DNA of 64,000 bases from Betaproteobacteria bacterium (GTDB lineage: Bacteria; Pseudomonadota; Gammaproteobacteria; Burkholderiales; Rhodocyclaceae): contig JADIYD010000001.1 in the NCBI GenBank assembly GCA_016705475.1, positions 314,194-378,193 on the forward strand. The letters are read 5' to 3'. Below are positions 39,486 to 48,510 of this stretch, piece by piece. The stretch's first letter is position 1. Every line of letters starts with the position of its first letter. The notes below the pieces were generated by a model, which was not told where the DNA came from, made no database searches, and worked only from the letters and a program-made list of their open reading frames with translations. A program made the translations under genes and the position numbers.

Positions 39486-40154
39486 TCACACAGCCGCAAG
39501 TTTTTGCAATCCGGGGCGATTGGTGATGGTGATTTGTTCGCGGCCGAGCGTCACCAGCCCTTGCTCGGCAAAGCCTTTGAGCAGTCGGCTGACGATTTCG
39601 CGGACGCTGCCAAGCTCGTCGGCCAGTTGTTGGTGGGTGACGCCGAGCACGGTTTCATTGCGGGCCAGAAGCAGCTTGGCCAGCCGCTGATCGAGGCGGG
39701 CAAAGGCGACTTCCTCGACCAGTTGCATCAATTCGCCGATGCGGTCGGCAAACAGATGAAAAACGAAATCGCGGAAGGGGGTGTGTTCGACCATCAGTGC
39801 TGCAAAGGCGCCGACAGGAAGGGCGGCAAGCGTGAGCGGCGTTTCGGCAATGCCACGGGCGTTGTAGTCGGTATGGCCGAGCAGGCAGCTCGATGAAATG
39901 ATGCAAGAGCCGCCGGGCACGACGCGGTAGAGCATCAATTCGCGCCCGCTGGCCGCCAGTTTGATGACCTTGACGCTGCCTTCAAGCAGCAGCGGAAAGC
40001 CCTGACAGGGCTGGTTTTCGGCAAAGACCTGAGCGCCGGCCGGCAGATGCATGATGGCCTGCGGCGGCAACAGGGCGGCGAGCCGCTCGGCGGGCAGGCT
40101 GCGTAGCGCCGGATACAAATTCAGCACTTTTTCCCGGTTGACCGCAGCATTCAT
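39486..40154 (-). CDS. Crp/Fnr-family transcriptional regulator
   Basis: 222 aa from ATG 40154. N-terminal cyclic-nucleotide-binding-like domain (LPAGAQVFAENQPCQGFPLLLEG). C-terminal winged helix with VTHQQLADELGSVREIVSRLL. Cys residues are scattered (QPCQG, GGSCI, SSSCL) but not in an Fnr [4Fe-4S] cluster pattern, so the signal is unknown. The N-terminus AAVNREKV is encoded by an antisense copy of the dispersed repeat (40122-40150). Confidence 0.87.
   Translation of the reverse strand: MNAAVNREKVLNLYPALRSLPAERLAALLPPQAIMHLPAGAQVFAENQPCQGFPLLLEGSVKVIKLAASGRELMLYRVVPGGSCIISSSCLLGHTDYNARGIAETPLTLAALPVGAFAALMVEHTPFRDFVFHLFADRIGELMQLVEEVAFARLDQRLAKLLLARNETVLGVTHQQLADELGSVREIVSRLLKGFAEQGLVTLGREQITITNRPGLQKLAAV
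40122..40150 (-). repeat. Dispersed repeat copy at the start of the Crp/Fnr gene
   Basis: Minus strand: CTGCGGTCAACCGGGAAAAA, then GTGCTGAA. It begins 2 codons after the start codon and is translated. Confidence 0.6.
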
Positions 40155-40156
40155 AT

Positions 40157-40920
<764 letters not shown>

Positions 40921-40924
<4 letters not shown>

Positions 40925-41402
40925 TTGCTCTCGCCGCTCGCTGTCTTGGCTGTACTCTTCGGGTAGCCGGCGAGGTCGAGCAGATTGTTGTAGGCGCCCG
41001 CTTCAAAGCCACGGAAGCTCTGTTTGCCGACCTTGAGCGAAGGAAGGAAGAGGTCGCCGACTAGTTGCTTCAGTTCGGCAACTTCCTCTGGGGTTTGCAC
41101 CATTTTTTCGGTGAAGGGCACGCCGCGTCCGGTCAGCAGATCGCGGGCGTTCTTGCATTCCAAGACGCAGTCGGCGGACGTATAAAGCGTCACCGGGAAG
41201 GCTTCGGCATTGCCCGCTTCGTGGCAAATGACAGGCCGTCGCCGGCGTCAGCTTTTTCGCCATTCCTGACGACATTCTTTGTCTTGCCCGGTGGTGGTGT
41301 GTCGGAAACGACGGTGCGGCCGGCAGAGTCTGTCCAGCGATAAGTGTCGCCGACTGCACAGGTGGCGGCGAGAAGCAGGCACAAGGTAAGTGGATAACGC
41401 AT
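40921..41402 (-). pseudogene. DUF4124-glutaredoxin protein, one-base frameshift
   Basis: Upstream frame (41190-41402): signal peptide MRYPLTLCLLLAATCAVG and DUF4124 core DTYRWTDSAGRTVVSDTPPPG, ending ATKRAMPKPSR-stop. Downstream frame (40921-41193): glutaredoxin TLYTSADCVLECKNARDLL through VGDLFLPSLKVGKQSFRG. Adding one G after the ATG codon at 41208-41210 fuses them as ATKRAMAEAFPVTLYTSADC, a 160-aa secreted protein like the DUF4124-glutaredoxin fusions of other betaproteobacteria. Alternatively, two coupled ORFs sharing GTGA at 41190-41193, but the second would then lack a signal peptide. Confidence 0.78.
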
Positions 41403-41422
41403 GGCTTTCCTCCCTTATATTC

Positions 41423-43477
41423 TTAGGCAGCAATCATACCGCTATGACGAAGCAGTGCATCGACGCTCGGTTCGCGACCGCGGAAAGCCTTGAACGACTC
41501 GATGGCCGGGCGTGAGCCGCCAACCGACAGGATCTCGTCGAGGAAGCGTTTGCCAACGGTGGCGTCGAACGGATCACCGGCCTCTTCGAAGGCCGCATAG
41601 GCGTCGGCCGACAGCACTTCGGCCCACTTGTAGCTGAAGTAGCCGGCACCGTAGCCACCGCCGAAAATGTGCGAGAAGCTGTTCGGGAAACGGTGCCAGG
41701 CGGGCGGCAGCAGCACGGCAACTTCCTTGCGCACGTCGTTGAGCACGTCCATCACGGTCAACCCGGATTTCGGGTCAAAATCGGAATGGATCAGCATGTC
41801 GAACAGCGAGAACTCGATCTGGCGCACGGCCATCATGCCGCTCTGGAAGTTCTTGGCGGCCAGCATCTTGTCGAACAGTTCGCGCGGCAGCGTGGCGCCG
41901 GTGTCCACGTGGGCCGTCATCCCCTCGACGACTTCCCATTCCCAGCAATAGTTTTCCATGAACTGCGAGGGCAGTTCGACGGCATCCCATTCGACGCCGT
42001 GGATGCCCGAAACGCCCAGCTCTTCGCCGCGCGTCAGCAGGTGGTGCAGGCCGTGGCCGGTTTCGTGGAAGAGCGTGGTGACGTCGTCGTGCGTGAAGGT
42101 CGCCGGTTTGCCGCCGTTCGGGCGCGAGAAATTGCAATTGAGGTAGGCAATCGGCTTCTGGATGCCGTTGAGCACCCGGCGGCGCGAGCGTGCTTCGTCC
42201 ATCCACGCCCCGCCACGCTTGGTTTCGCGGGCGTAGAGGTCGAGGTAGAACTGGCCGACGAGATCTCCGGCCGACGTCTCCAGACGGTAAAAACGGACGT
42301 CCTCGTGCCAGACCGGCGCCGTGTCCGGCTTGACCTTGACGTTGAACAGGCTCTCGATGACCTTGAACAGGCCGCCGAGCACCTTGGGCTCGGTGAAATA
42401 CTGCTTCACTTCCTGTTCGGAGAAGGCATAGCGGGCCTGCAGCAGCTTTTCGGAAACGTAGGCGGCATCCCAGGGCTGGAAGTCGGTCAGGCCGAGTTCG
42501 TCCTTGGCGAAGGCGCGCAGTTCGGCGATGTCCTTGGCGGCGAAGGGCTTGGCCTTGGCCGCCAGTTCGCGCAGGAAAGCGAGCACCTGGGCCGGCGTGT
42601 CGGCCATTTTCGGGGCCAGCGACACTTCGGCGAAATTGTTGAAGCCGAGCATCTTGGCGTCTTCGACGCGCAGTTCCAGCATGCGCTGGATGATCGGCGT
42701 GTTGTCCCATTCCGGCTTGCTCGAGCCGTCGTGGAATTCGGCGGCGCGCGTCGCGTAGGCGCGGTACATGCGGGCGCGCAGTTCGCGGTTGTCGGCGTAC
42801 TGCATGACCGGGCCGTAGGACGGGGCCTGCAGGCTGAAACGCCAGCCTTCGACACCGGCCTTTTCGGCAGCCGTCCTGGCGGCTTCCTTGGCGTCGTCGG
42901 GCAGGCCGGCGAGCAGGGCTTCGTCGGTGACGACTTCGGAAAAAGCATTGGTCGCGTCGAGCAGGTTTTCGGCAAACTTGGCCGAGAGCTGCGACAGCTC
43001 TTCCATGATGGCCTGGAAGCGCGGCTTCTGGTCTTCCGGCAACTCGGCGCCGGACAGGCGGAAGTCGCGCACTTCGTTGTTGACGACCTTTTTCTGTTCG
43101 ACGCTCAGCGTGGCGTATTCGGCGCTGTCGCGCAGCGCCTTGTATTTCTCGAACAGCTTGAGGTTCTGGCCGAGCTCGGCGTAGAAGCGCGAGACTTCCG
43201 GCAGCATCTCGTTGTACGCCTCGCGCCAGGCGGGAATGTCATTGACCGAATGCAGGTGGCCGACGATGCCCCAGGCGCGGCCGAACGGCTCCAGGCCATC
43301 GGACAGCGCACCGGCGAAGTCCTTCCAGGTGGCCGGGGTGGTGTCGGCGGTCAGGCGCTCGATCAGCTCGCGTCCTGCGGTCAACAGCGATTCGATGGCC
43401 GATTTGACGTGTTCGGGTTGGACGGTATCGAAACGGGGGAGATCGGAGAAGTCGAGCAGGGGATTTACGGTCGTCAT
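41423..43477 (-). CDS. prlC: Oligopeptidase A (M3 family)
   Basis: Zinc metallopeptidase (684 aa) degrading oligopeptides and signal peptides. Zinc motif TLFHETGHGLHHLLT with the downstream Glu in GVEWDAVELPSQFMENY. N-terminal helical region and the end RPAIESFKAFRGREPSVDALLRHSG match the family. Length is normal. The 604-aa open frame on the opposite strand is a codon-bias shadow. Confidence 0.95.
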   Translation of the reverse strand: MTTVNPLLDFSDLPRFDTVQPEHVKSAIESLLTAGRELIERLTADTTPATWKDFAGALSDGLEPFGRAWGIVGHLHSVNDIPAWREAYNEMLPEVSRFYAELGQNLKLFEKYKALRDSAEYATLSVEQKKVVNNEVRDFRLSGAELPEDQKPRFQAIMEELSQLSAKFAENLLDATNAFSEVVTDEALLAGLPDDAKEAARTAAEKAGVEGWRFSLQAPSYGPVMQYADNRELRARMYRAYATRAAEFHDGSSKPEWDNTPIIQRMLELRVEDAKMLGFNNFAEVSLAPKMADTPAQVLAFLRELAAKAKPFAAKDIAELRAFAKDELGLTDFQPWDAAYVSEKLLQARYAFSEQEVKQYFTEPKVLGGLFKVIESLFNVKVKPDTAPVWHEDVRFYRLETSAGDLVGQFYLDLYARETKRGGAWMDEARSRRRVLNGIQKPIAYLNCNFSRPNGGKPATFTHDDVTTLFHETGHGLHHLLTRGEELGVSGIHGVEWDAVELPSQFMENYCWEWEVVEGMTAHVDTGATLPRELFDKMLAAKNFQSGMMAVRQIEFSLFDMLIHSDFDPKSGLTVMDVLNDVRKEVAVLLPPAWHRFPNSFSHIFGGGYGAGYFSYKWAEVLSADAYAAFEEAGDPFDATVGKRFLDEILSVGGSRPAIESFKAFRGREPSVDALLRHSGMIAA

Positions 43478-43493
43478 TTTTAGTTTCCAGGCA

Positions 43494-43521
43494 AGAAAAA
43501 CGGGCGGTCAGGCCGCCCGTT
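43494..43521 (-). terminator. Terminator after the DUF2189 gene
   Basis: Minus strand ACGGGCGG, loop CCTGA, CCGCCCGT (43500-43520), then TTTTT. Confidence 0.78.
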
Positions 43522-43540
43522 GAATCTGGGGGGCAAACCC

Positions 43541-44314
43541 CTATTCTACAAGCTCGCGGTAGGCATGCCACGAGGCATGGCCGAGAATCGGCATGATCAC
43601 CACCAGTCCAAAGAGCAGGGTGGCGAAACCGAACAGCGTCAGGCCGACGAGCAGGGCGGCCCACAGCAACAATGGGATCGTGTTCTGCGCGAAGGCTCGC
43701 AGGCTGGTCATCATGGCCGTGGCCGCATCGGCGTCGCGGTCGAGCATGAGCGGAACAGCAACGACGGAAAACGCAAAGACAAAGAGCGCCAATACGCCGC
43801 CCAACACAAACCACGTTGCGGTGAACGCCAGGTGCTGGCCTTCGAAGAGGATTTCATTGAGGTAGGTGCTGGCCATCGGAGCAGAATCGGCGCCGATCAG
43901 GGCGAAGGCGACGGCAGAAAAACGCTCCCACATCAGCATGATCAGCGCCAGGATCAACCCGAAAAACGCCAGCGACTGGCCATTGCGCCGGAAACACTTG
44001 AGCGAGTCGATGAACAGGATTTTCTCGCCAGCTTCGGTACGCCGGCTCAACTCGTAAAGCCCGGCCGCGAGCAGCGGCGCAATGAGGAAGAAACCGGAGA
44101 TGGAAACCGAAAGCAGATGCGGGCTCTGGAGCAGGGCGAGGATGATCAGATCGCCACCCAGCGCGAAGAGCAGGCCATAGGCCAGCGAGGGCAGCGGGTT
44201 GGCCTTTACGTCCCGCCAGCCGGCGCGCAGCCAGTGCAAGGGGCGGTCAGCGCAAATGCGCCGGATGTGGGGTAAGGGCACCCCTTGGGCATGGAAATCG
44301 GAAAGCGGGTTCAT
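43541..44314 (-). CDS. DUF2189 multi-spanning membrane protein
   Basis: 257 aa from ATG 44314 (SD GAGGAGG). Cytoplasmic N-terminus with ALHW-like motif DRPLHWLRAGWRDVKANPLPSL, split here as DRPLHWLRAGW and DVKANPLPSLAYG, typical of DUF2189. About six membrane helices and C-terminal GHASWHAYRELV. Function unknown in the family. Monocistronic, with its own terminator. Confidence 0.85.
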   Translation of the reverse strand: MNPLSDFHAQGVPLPHIRRICADRPLHWLRAGWRDVKANPLPSLAYGLLFALGGDLIILALLQSPHLLSVSISGFFLIAPLLAAGLYELSRRTEAGEKILFIDSLKCFRRNGQSLAFFGLILALIMLMWERFSAVAFALIGADSAPMASTYLNEILFEGQHLAFTATWFVLGGVLALFVFAFSVVAVPLMLDRDADAATAMMTSLRAFAQNTIPLLLWAALLVGLTLFGFATLLFGLVVIMPILGHASWHAYRELVE

Positions 44315-44532
44315 GGCAGCCTCCTCGGTTGGGATCACGGTCGTTTGACCGGGGTGAGGGAGCGGGGTTCAGTTGAGGATAAGGAAGGGATTGGCTGGGA
44401 GCGGTCGCGGCAATTGATACAACAAGCGGACAATCAACTATGGGACGTGTATGCTTTTGGCGTTATTTGTCTCTGGTGCCGGTGAAAATTCGAGTCTGGC
44501 CCCTTTTACGCACGAATTACCGGAATTGGATT

Positions 44533-45006
44533 ATGGGTCTTCCTCGCACTTTCATTGGTTTTAGCAGCACTGACATTCGTGAGTACAGGTTAATGCTCGC
44601 GTGGAAAACCCATGAACACATCGACTTTGATTTCATCGACTGTCAGCTTCAATCTGAAATTCGTTCCGAAGACGAGAGCTATATCAAGTCAAAATGTCGG
44701 GCCAGAATCAACATGTCCGGGACATACATCATGCTCATAGGGGCGGACACACGATCAAAGCATAAATATGTCCGTTGGGAGGCTGAGGTCGCACTGGAGA
44801 AGAAGTGCAGAATCATTGGAGTCAACCTCGACAAGTCTCGGCGTTTGGTGACCGAAACTTGCCCTCCGATCATCCGCGACGTAGGGGCTGTTTTTGTGTC
44901 CTACTCCCCCAAGATCATTGCCTACGCTCTTGAGCACTTTCGCATGGGTGAGAATGGCAAAAATTACTTCTACCCCGACAAAATCTACGCACAAGTCGGA
45001 CTCTAG
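44533..45006 (+). CDS. Orphan TIR-like protein (DUF1863/ThsB type)
   Basis: 157 aa from ATG 44533 (MGLPRTFIGFSSTDIREYR). The fold marks of the MTH538/ThsB TIR-like family are present: FIGFSSTDIREY strand, DFDFIDCQLQSEI, EDESYIKSKCRARI, TYIMLIGADTRSK and the conserved YVRWEAEVALEKKCRIIGV. In Thoeris, ThsB senses phage and makes a cyclic ADP-ribose signal for ThsA. No ThsA, STING or other effector gene is nearby. Base composition is visibly more AT-rich than flanking genes, suggesting transfer. Could act alone, with a distant partner, or be a relic. Confidence 0.8.
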   Translation: MGLPRTFIGFSSTDIREYRLMLAWKTHEHIDFDFIDCQLQSEIRSEDESYIKSKCRARINMSGTYIMLIGADTRSKHKYVRWEAEVALEKKCRIIGVNLDKSRRLVTETCPPIIRDVGAVFVSYSPKIIAYALEHFRMGENGKNYFYPDKIYAQVGL

Positions 45007-45040
45007 CTGTCCCTTGCCTCGAACGTTCAGCGTCGAAAAG

Positions 45041-45071
45041 CAAAAACGCCCACATTAAGCGGGCGTTTTTC
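45041..45071. terminator. Bidirectional terminator between TIR-like gene and purC
   Basis: AAAAACGCCC (45042-45051) and GGGCGTTTTT (45061-45070) around a 9-nt loop. Confidence 0.85.
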
Positions 45072-45087
45072 TTGTAGCGACGGTCGT

Positions 45088-46020
45088 TTACAGCGTCTTG
45101 CCGGTGAGCTTTTCGTAGGCTTCGATGTACTTGGCGCTGGTCTTGGCGATGACGTCGGCCGGCAGCTTGGGGCCGGGGGCGACTTTGCCCCAGTCGAGGG
45201 TTTCGAGGTAGTCGCGGACGAACTGCTTGTCGTAGGACGGCGGGTTCTTGCCTTCTTCGTACTGGTCGGCCGGCCAGAAACGCGAGGAGTCCGGGGTCAG
45301 GGCTTCGTCGATGAGGTGCAGGGTGCCGGCGGCGTCGATGCCGAATTCGAACTTGGTGTCGGCGATGATGATGCCGCGGCCCTTGGCGTAGGCGCAGGCT
45401 TCTTCGTAGAGGCGGATGGCAGCGATGCGGGCTTCGTCGGCGAGTTGGGCGCCGTTCTTGCCGGTGCCGGCTAGTGCTTCGGCGAGGTCGGCGCCGCAGT
45501 GGGCCTGAGCGACGGCGAAGGAGACATTTTCGTCATGATCGCCGACTGCAGCCTTGGTGGCCGGCGTGAAGATCGGGGACGGCAGCTTGGCGGCCATTTT
45601 GAGGCCGGCCGGCAGGGCGATGCCGCAGATGGCGCCGGTCTGCTGGTAGTCCTTCCAGCCGGAACCGATGACGTAGCCGCGAACGACTGCTTCGATGGGC
45701 AGCGGCTTGAGGCGCTTGACGACGACGGCGCGGCCACGGACCTGGTCGCGTTCGTTTTCGGCGACGACGGTTTCCGGATCGATGCCGGTCAATTGGTTGG
45801 GCACGATGTGGCCGAGCTTTTCAAACCAGAAGTTGGCGACGGCTTGCAGGACTTCACCCTTGCGCGGGATCGGGTCGGGCAGGATGACGTCGAAGGCGGA
45901 CAGGCGGTCGGTGGTGACGATCAGCAGCTTGTCGGCGTCGACGGCGTAGATGTCGCGGACCTTGCCCTTGTTGAGGAGCGGCAGGCTGGTGATGGTGGAT
46001 TCGAAAAGCGGAGCGGTCAC
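45088..46020 (-). CDS. purC: SAICAR synthetase
   Basis: Purine synthesis: joins aspartate to CAIR. 310 aa from GTG 46020 ([11 protein letters not shown]). Marks: [34 protein letters not shown], split as GKVRDIYAV and [28 protein letters not shown] region; [26 protein letters not shown]. The frame stays open a further 380 nt through the upstream repeat element, which is not coding. A -10 box sits 28-33 nt upstream. Confidence 0.94.
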   Translation of the reverse strand: MTAPLFESTITSLPLLNKGKVRDIYAVDADKLLIVTTDRLSAFDVILPDPIPRKGEVLQAVANFWFEKLGHIVPNQLTGIDPETVVAENERDQVRGRAVVVKRLKPLPIEAVVRGYVIGSGWKDYQQTGAICGIALPAGLKMAAKLPSPIFTPATKAAVGDHDENVSFAVAQAHCGADLAEALAGTGKNGAQLADEARIAAIRLYEEACAYAKGRGIIIADTKFEFGIDAAGTLHLIDEALTPDSSRFWPADQYEEGKNPPSYDKQFVRDYLETLDWGKVAPGPKLPADVIAKTSAKYIEAYEKLTGKTL

Positions 46021-46047
46021 GGTGGTGGTCCCGAAGGCAAAACGTGC

Positions 46048-46053
46048 ATTATA
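46048..46053 (-). promoter_or_regulatory. -10 box of purC
   Basis: Minus strand TATAAT (46053-46048) within TTAATTTATAATGCAC, 28 nt before the GTG start. No convincing -35 was identified. Confidence 0.5.
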
Positions 46054-46129
46054 AATTAACCTGAGGGTGGTGTTTTGGGTGCCTGACGCGTCCGGGGTAA
46101 TGGCATGGGTTTCCGCCTTGCTGGCGGGC

Positions 46130-46325
46130 GTACTTTCTTTTGCTTCGCCAAAAGAAAGTAGCCAAAGAAAAGGCGACCCCAGGGTCGGCGCCCCTTCGGG
46201 GTTCCTTCCGCTACTCGACGGGCCGGGCGGCTTGCCAGAACTCGCCTGCGGCTCAAACATGGCAAGCCGACAGCCCCCGGCCCGCCTGCGTTGCTCAGCG
46301 CCTCTCATGGGGACCCGAAAGGCGT
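46130..46325 (+). repeat. ~190-bp repeat, copy A (inverted relative to copy B)
   Basis: Begins with a hairpin (ACTTTCTTTTGCTTCG / CCAAAAGAAAGT), then GGCGACCCCAGGGTCGG, and ends near GCGTTGCTCAGCGCCTCTCA. Copy B, on the other strand at 46430-46623, has the same landmarks in the same order. The intervening sequence reads as open frames but looks non-coding. It lies between purC and the DUF3422 gene. Confidence 0.75.
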
Positions 46326-46357
46326 CCAGGCTCAACCGATGTGCCCCGAAAGTGATT

Positions 46358-46394
46358 TCCACGGTCAACCGGAAAAAAGGCCAGAAAATGAAAT
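46358..46394 (+). repeat. Dispersed repeat copy between the two inverted repeats
   Basis: CCACGGTCAACCGGAAAAAA, then GGCCAGAAAATGAAA; a near-consensus copy. Confidence 0.8.
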
Positions 46395-46429
46395 CTGCCA
46401 TTCAGGCACCCAAGCCAAAATACGGATGT

Positions 46430-46623
46430 TTCACCGGGCCCCTTGAGAGGTGCCGAGCAACGCAGGGGCTGGCGGATAAAGGGCGAGGACTGTCTGAGGG
46501 CGAAGCCCGAGTTCCGCAGCCCCCGCCAGTCCCTAGTAGCGCAGGGAACCGGCGCAGCCGGCACCGACCCAGGGTCGCCTTCTTTTTGCTTACTTTTTCT
46601 TGGCGAAGCAAGAAAAAGTGAGA
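46430..46623 (-). repeat. ~190-bp repeat, copy B
   Basis: Read on the minus strand: CACTTTTTCTTGCTTCG / CCAAGAAAAAGT hairpin, then GGCGACCCTGGGTCGG and finally GCGTTGCTCGGCACCTCTCA. Same element as copy A in inverted orientation, so the whole 46130-46623 unit is a large imperfect inverted repeat. Confidence 0.75.
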
Positions 46624-46694
46624 CGCGCTTCAAGCGCGGAAACCTGTGTTTGAGAAAACGACTGTCGATTCAGCTTCGGAAAACGACTGGCGCC

Positions 46695-48008
46695 TCAAGC
46701 CGCGCCGCCCTCTTCTGCCGCCAGTTTCTTCCGCATCTGCCGCGTTCCCCAGAACACCAGCCCGGCGATGATCGGGATCGAGATCGCCGTGATCATGTCG
46801 GTGTTGAGGTGGTGCAGATCCTTCGTGCCTTTGGCCAAGTACTGCACCAACTGCGAGCCGTAGTAGGTCAGCACGACGACGGAGAGGCCCTCGACCGTTT
46901 CCTGCAGGCGCAGTTGCAGTTTGGCGCGGCTGTTCATCTGGCCGAGCAGTTCCTGGTTCTGGCGTTCCAGTTCGAGATCGACACGGGTGCGCAGCAGTTG
47001 GCTGTTGCGGGCAACGCGGGCGGAGAGCTCTTCCTGCCGGCGGCTGATTGCTTCGCAGGTATTCATGGCCGGCATCAGGCGGCGCTGCATGAATTCAAAG
47101 AAGGTAGGCAGGCCGGAAATACGGGTTTCGCGCAGCTCTTCGATGCGCTGCATGACCAGCCCGTGATAGGCGCGGGAGGCGCCAAAGCGGAAGGTCGTCC
47201 GGGCGACGGAGTGTTCGACGTCGGCGGCGAGGGCTGACAGGATGCCGAGCACTTCGCGCTCGTCGGCTGGCGACTCGGCTTTGCCGATACGGTCCATCAT
47301 GTCGGCAAGCTTCTTTTCGCCGTCGTACAGCCAGCGGCCGACTTCCTTGGCAACGGGCAGGCCGAGCAGGGCCATCATCCTGTAGGTTTCAATTTCGCAC
47401 AGGCGCTGCACCGTGCGGCCGGACTGCCGCTGGGTCATCTTGTCATTGAGGACAAGAAAGCGTGAAAAGCCGTTGTCGATCTTGAAGTCGGTGAAAATCC
47501 AGGCGGCGTTGTCGGCAACCTTGGCGGCAACCATCGTTCGGCCGTTCGGCGTCAGGCCGGCGAGAACCGAATCCGGGCTGATTTCGGTGGTTGACCGCAG
47601 CTCGACATGGGTTGCGACGATCAGCTTGCCGGGGATGCCGGCGATCCATTCGGGAAGCACCGCATCGAAGGCGGTGGCGTCGGGATGAAGTTCTTCTCCG
47701 GCAACCAGCGGCCGGAAGAAGGTGTAGCTGGAAAATTCGGTGTGCAGCTCCCAGCGCATGCGGAACGCGCCGGTTTCGATCATGAGGTGGGAGTCGGAAC
47801 TTTCGATCGAATTGCAGACATGACCCTGGCAGAGCTTGCTCAGGTTCTCGCGAGCGGCCGGGGCTTTCTCGGTGCTGTGCTTGAAGACCAGATGCGAGAC
47901 GAGCACTGCTCCAAGCAGGGGCACTGGTGGCCGGGCGTGGAACTCGTTGTTGAGGCGCTGGCGGAGCGGGTGCTCCTGCAGCTCGGAAAGCATCAGGCGA
48001 GGGTGCAT
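46695..48008 (-). CDS. DUF3422 membrane protein
   Basis: 437 aa from ATG 48008 (MHPRLMLSELQEHPLRQRL). N-terminal soluble part with NEFHARPPVPL and ERELHTEF-like WELHTEFSSYTFF; central coiled coil with LSARVARNSQLLRTRVD and LERQNQELLGQM; two C-terminal membrane helices (VEGLSVVVLTYYGSQLVQYL and AISIPIIAGLVFWGT). This is the DUF3422 family, of unknown role and CorA-like overall plan (cytoplasmic coiled coil, two C-terminal helices). An alternative start 20 codons upstream has poor composition. Confidence 0.85.
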   Translation of the reverse strand: MHPRLMLSELQEHPLRQRLNNEFHARPPVPLLGAVLVSHLVFKHSTEKAPAARENLSKLCQGHVCNSIESSDSHLMIETGAFRMRWELHTEFSSYTFFRPLVAGEELHPDATAFDAVLPEWIAGIPGKLIVATHVELRSTTEISPDSVLAGLTPNGRTMVAAKVADNAAWIFTDFKIDNGFSRFLVLNDKMTQRQSGRTVQRLCEIETYRMMALLGLPVAKEVGRWLYDGEKKLADMMDRIGKAESPADEREVLGILSALAADVEHSVARTTFRFGASRAYHGLVMQRIEELRETRISGLPTFFEFMQRRLMPAMNTCEAISRRQEELSARVARNSQLLRTRVDLELERQNQELLGQMNSRAKLQLRLQETVEGLSVVVLTYYGSQLVQYLAKGTKDLHHLNTDMITAISIPIIAGLVFWGTRQMRKKLAAEEGGAA

Positions 48009-48177
48009 GATCGGCGTCAGGGGTGTTGTTGTTGCGGTGCAGCAGATTGTAGCGCAAGGTGTCCACAAAACGACGGATGTGGTGATGCCGTGTGCCTTGA
48101 TTTTGCGAGCGATTTTTTTCTTTTAGGCACCAATCGACAATCCCTTGCGCTCGGAAAGCGGGAGGGGGCGGAGTGGC

Positions 48178-48183
48178 GTAAAA
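48178..48183 (+). promoter_or_regulatory. Candidate -10 box before the J-protein cluster
   Basis: TAAAAT at 48178-48183, about 50 nt before the J-domain gene; a -35 was not identified with confidence. Confidence 0.35.
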
Positions 48184-48231
48184 TGGTGGGCTGACCAAGG
48201 CAAGAAGCTGCCTGACCAACACAAAGGGACT

Positions 48232-48510
48232 ATGAAAGACTATTACGGATTGCTCGGCGTCTCGCCCGATGTGACCACCGAGCTGATCAAGACGGCCTAC
48301 CGCAAGAAGGCGGCGCAGTTTCACCCTGACCGCAACCCGGCGCCCGATGCGGCGACCAAGTTCCGCGAGGTGCAGGAGGCATACGAAGTGCTGGCCGATG
48401 TCGATCGCCGCAAGTTGTATGACGAGACCCGCCGTTCCAGTCTGATCGATGACCCTCTGGCGGTAGCGCGCGAAATCTGGTCCAACCATTTGGGAAAAAT
48501 GCAGCAGTGA
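48232..48510 (+). CDS. Short J-domain protein
   Basis: 92 aa, almost only a J-domain: [37 protein letters not shown] with the HPD motif (shown here in parts: [12 protein letters not shown] and [10 protein letters not shown]), then [19 protein letters not shown]. No Gly/Phe or zinc-finger region. Start ATG 48232 has SD AAAGGGA. The C-terminal 20 residues are unique. It should stimulate a DnaK ATPase for a specific client; the stop overlaps the next gene's GTG, so the downstream unknown proteins are candidate clients or partners. Confidence 0.88.
   Translation: MKDYYGLLGVSPDVTTELIKTAYRKKAAQFHPDRNPAPDAATKFREVQEAYEVLADVDRRKLYDETRRSSLIDDPLAVAREIWSNHLGKMQQ

Noticed and set aside
41669..43483. 604-aa open frame antisense to prlC (similar: 462 aa antisense to pepN, 606 aa antisense to purH)
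   Set aside because: The opposite strands encode complete, well-known enzymes; long antisense frames follow from GC-rich codon use and have no family marks or SD.
44481..44510. ATTCGAGTCTGGCCCCTTTT upstream of the TIR-like gene as a REP element related to AAAGGGGTCGGATAAATTCG at 2066
   Set aside because: The two resemble each other in inverted sense, but the match is short and imperfect, and no REP-associated transposase is present.
44533..45006. A complete Thoeris system
   Set aside because: No ThsA-like gene lies within 5 kb on either side; only the TIR-like gene is present.
46067..46621. Open frames through the inverted repeats, including a 127-codon extension of purC
   Set aside because: They follow the repeat on both strands and in several frames, have atypical composition, and the purC homology begins at the GTG at 46020.
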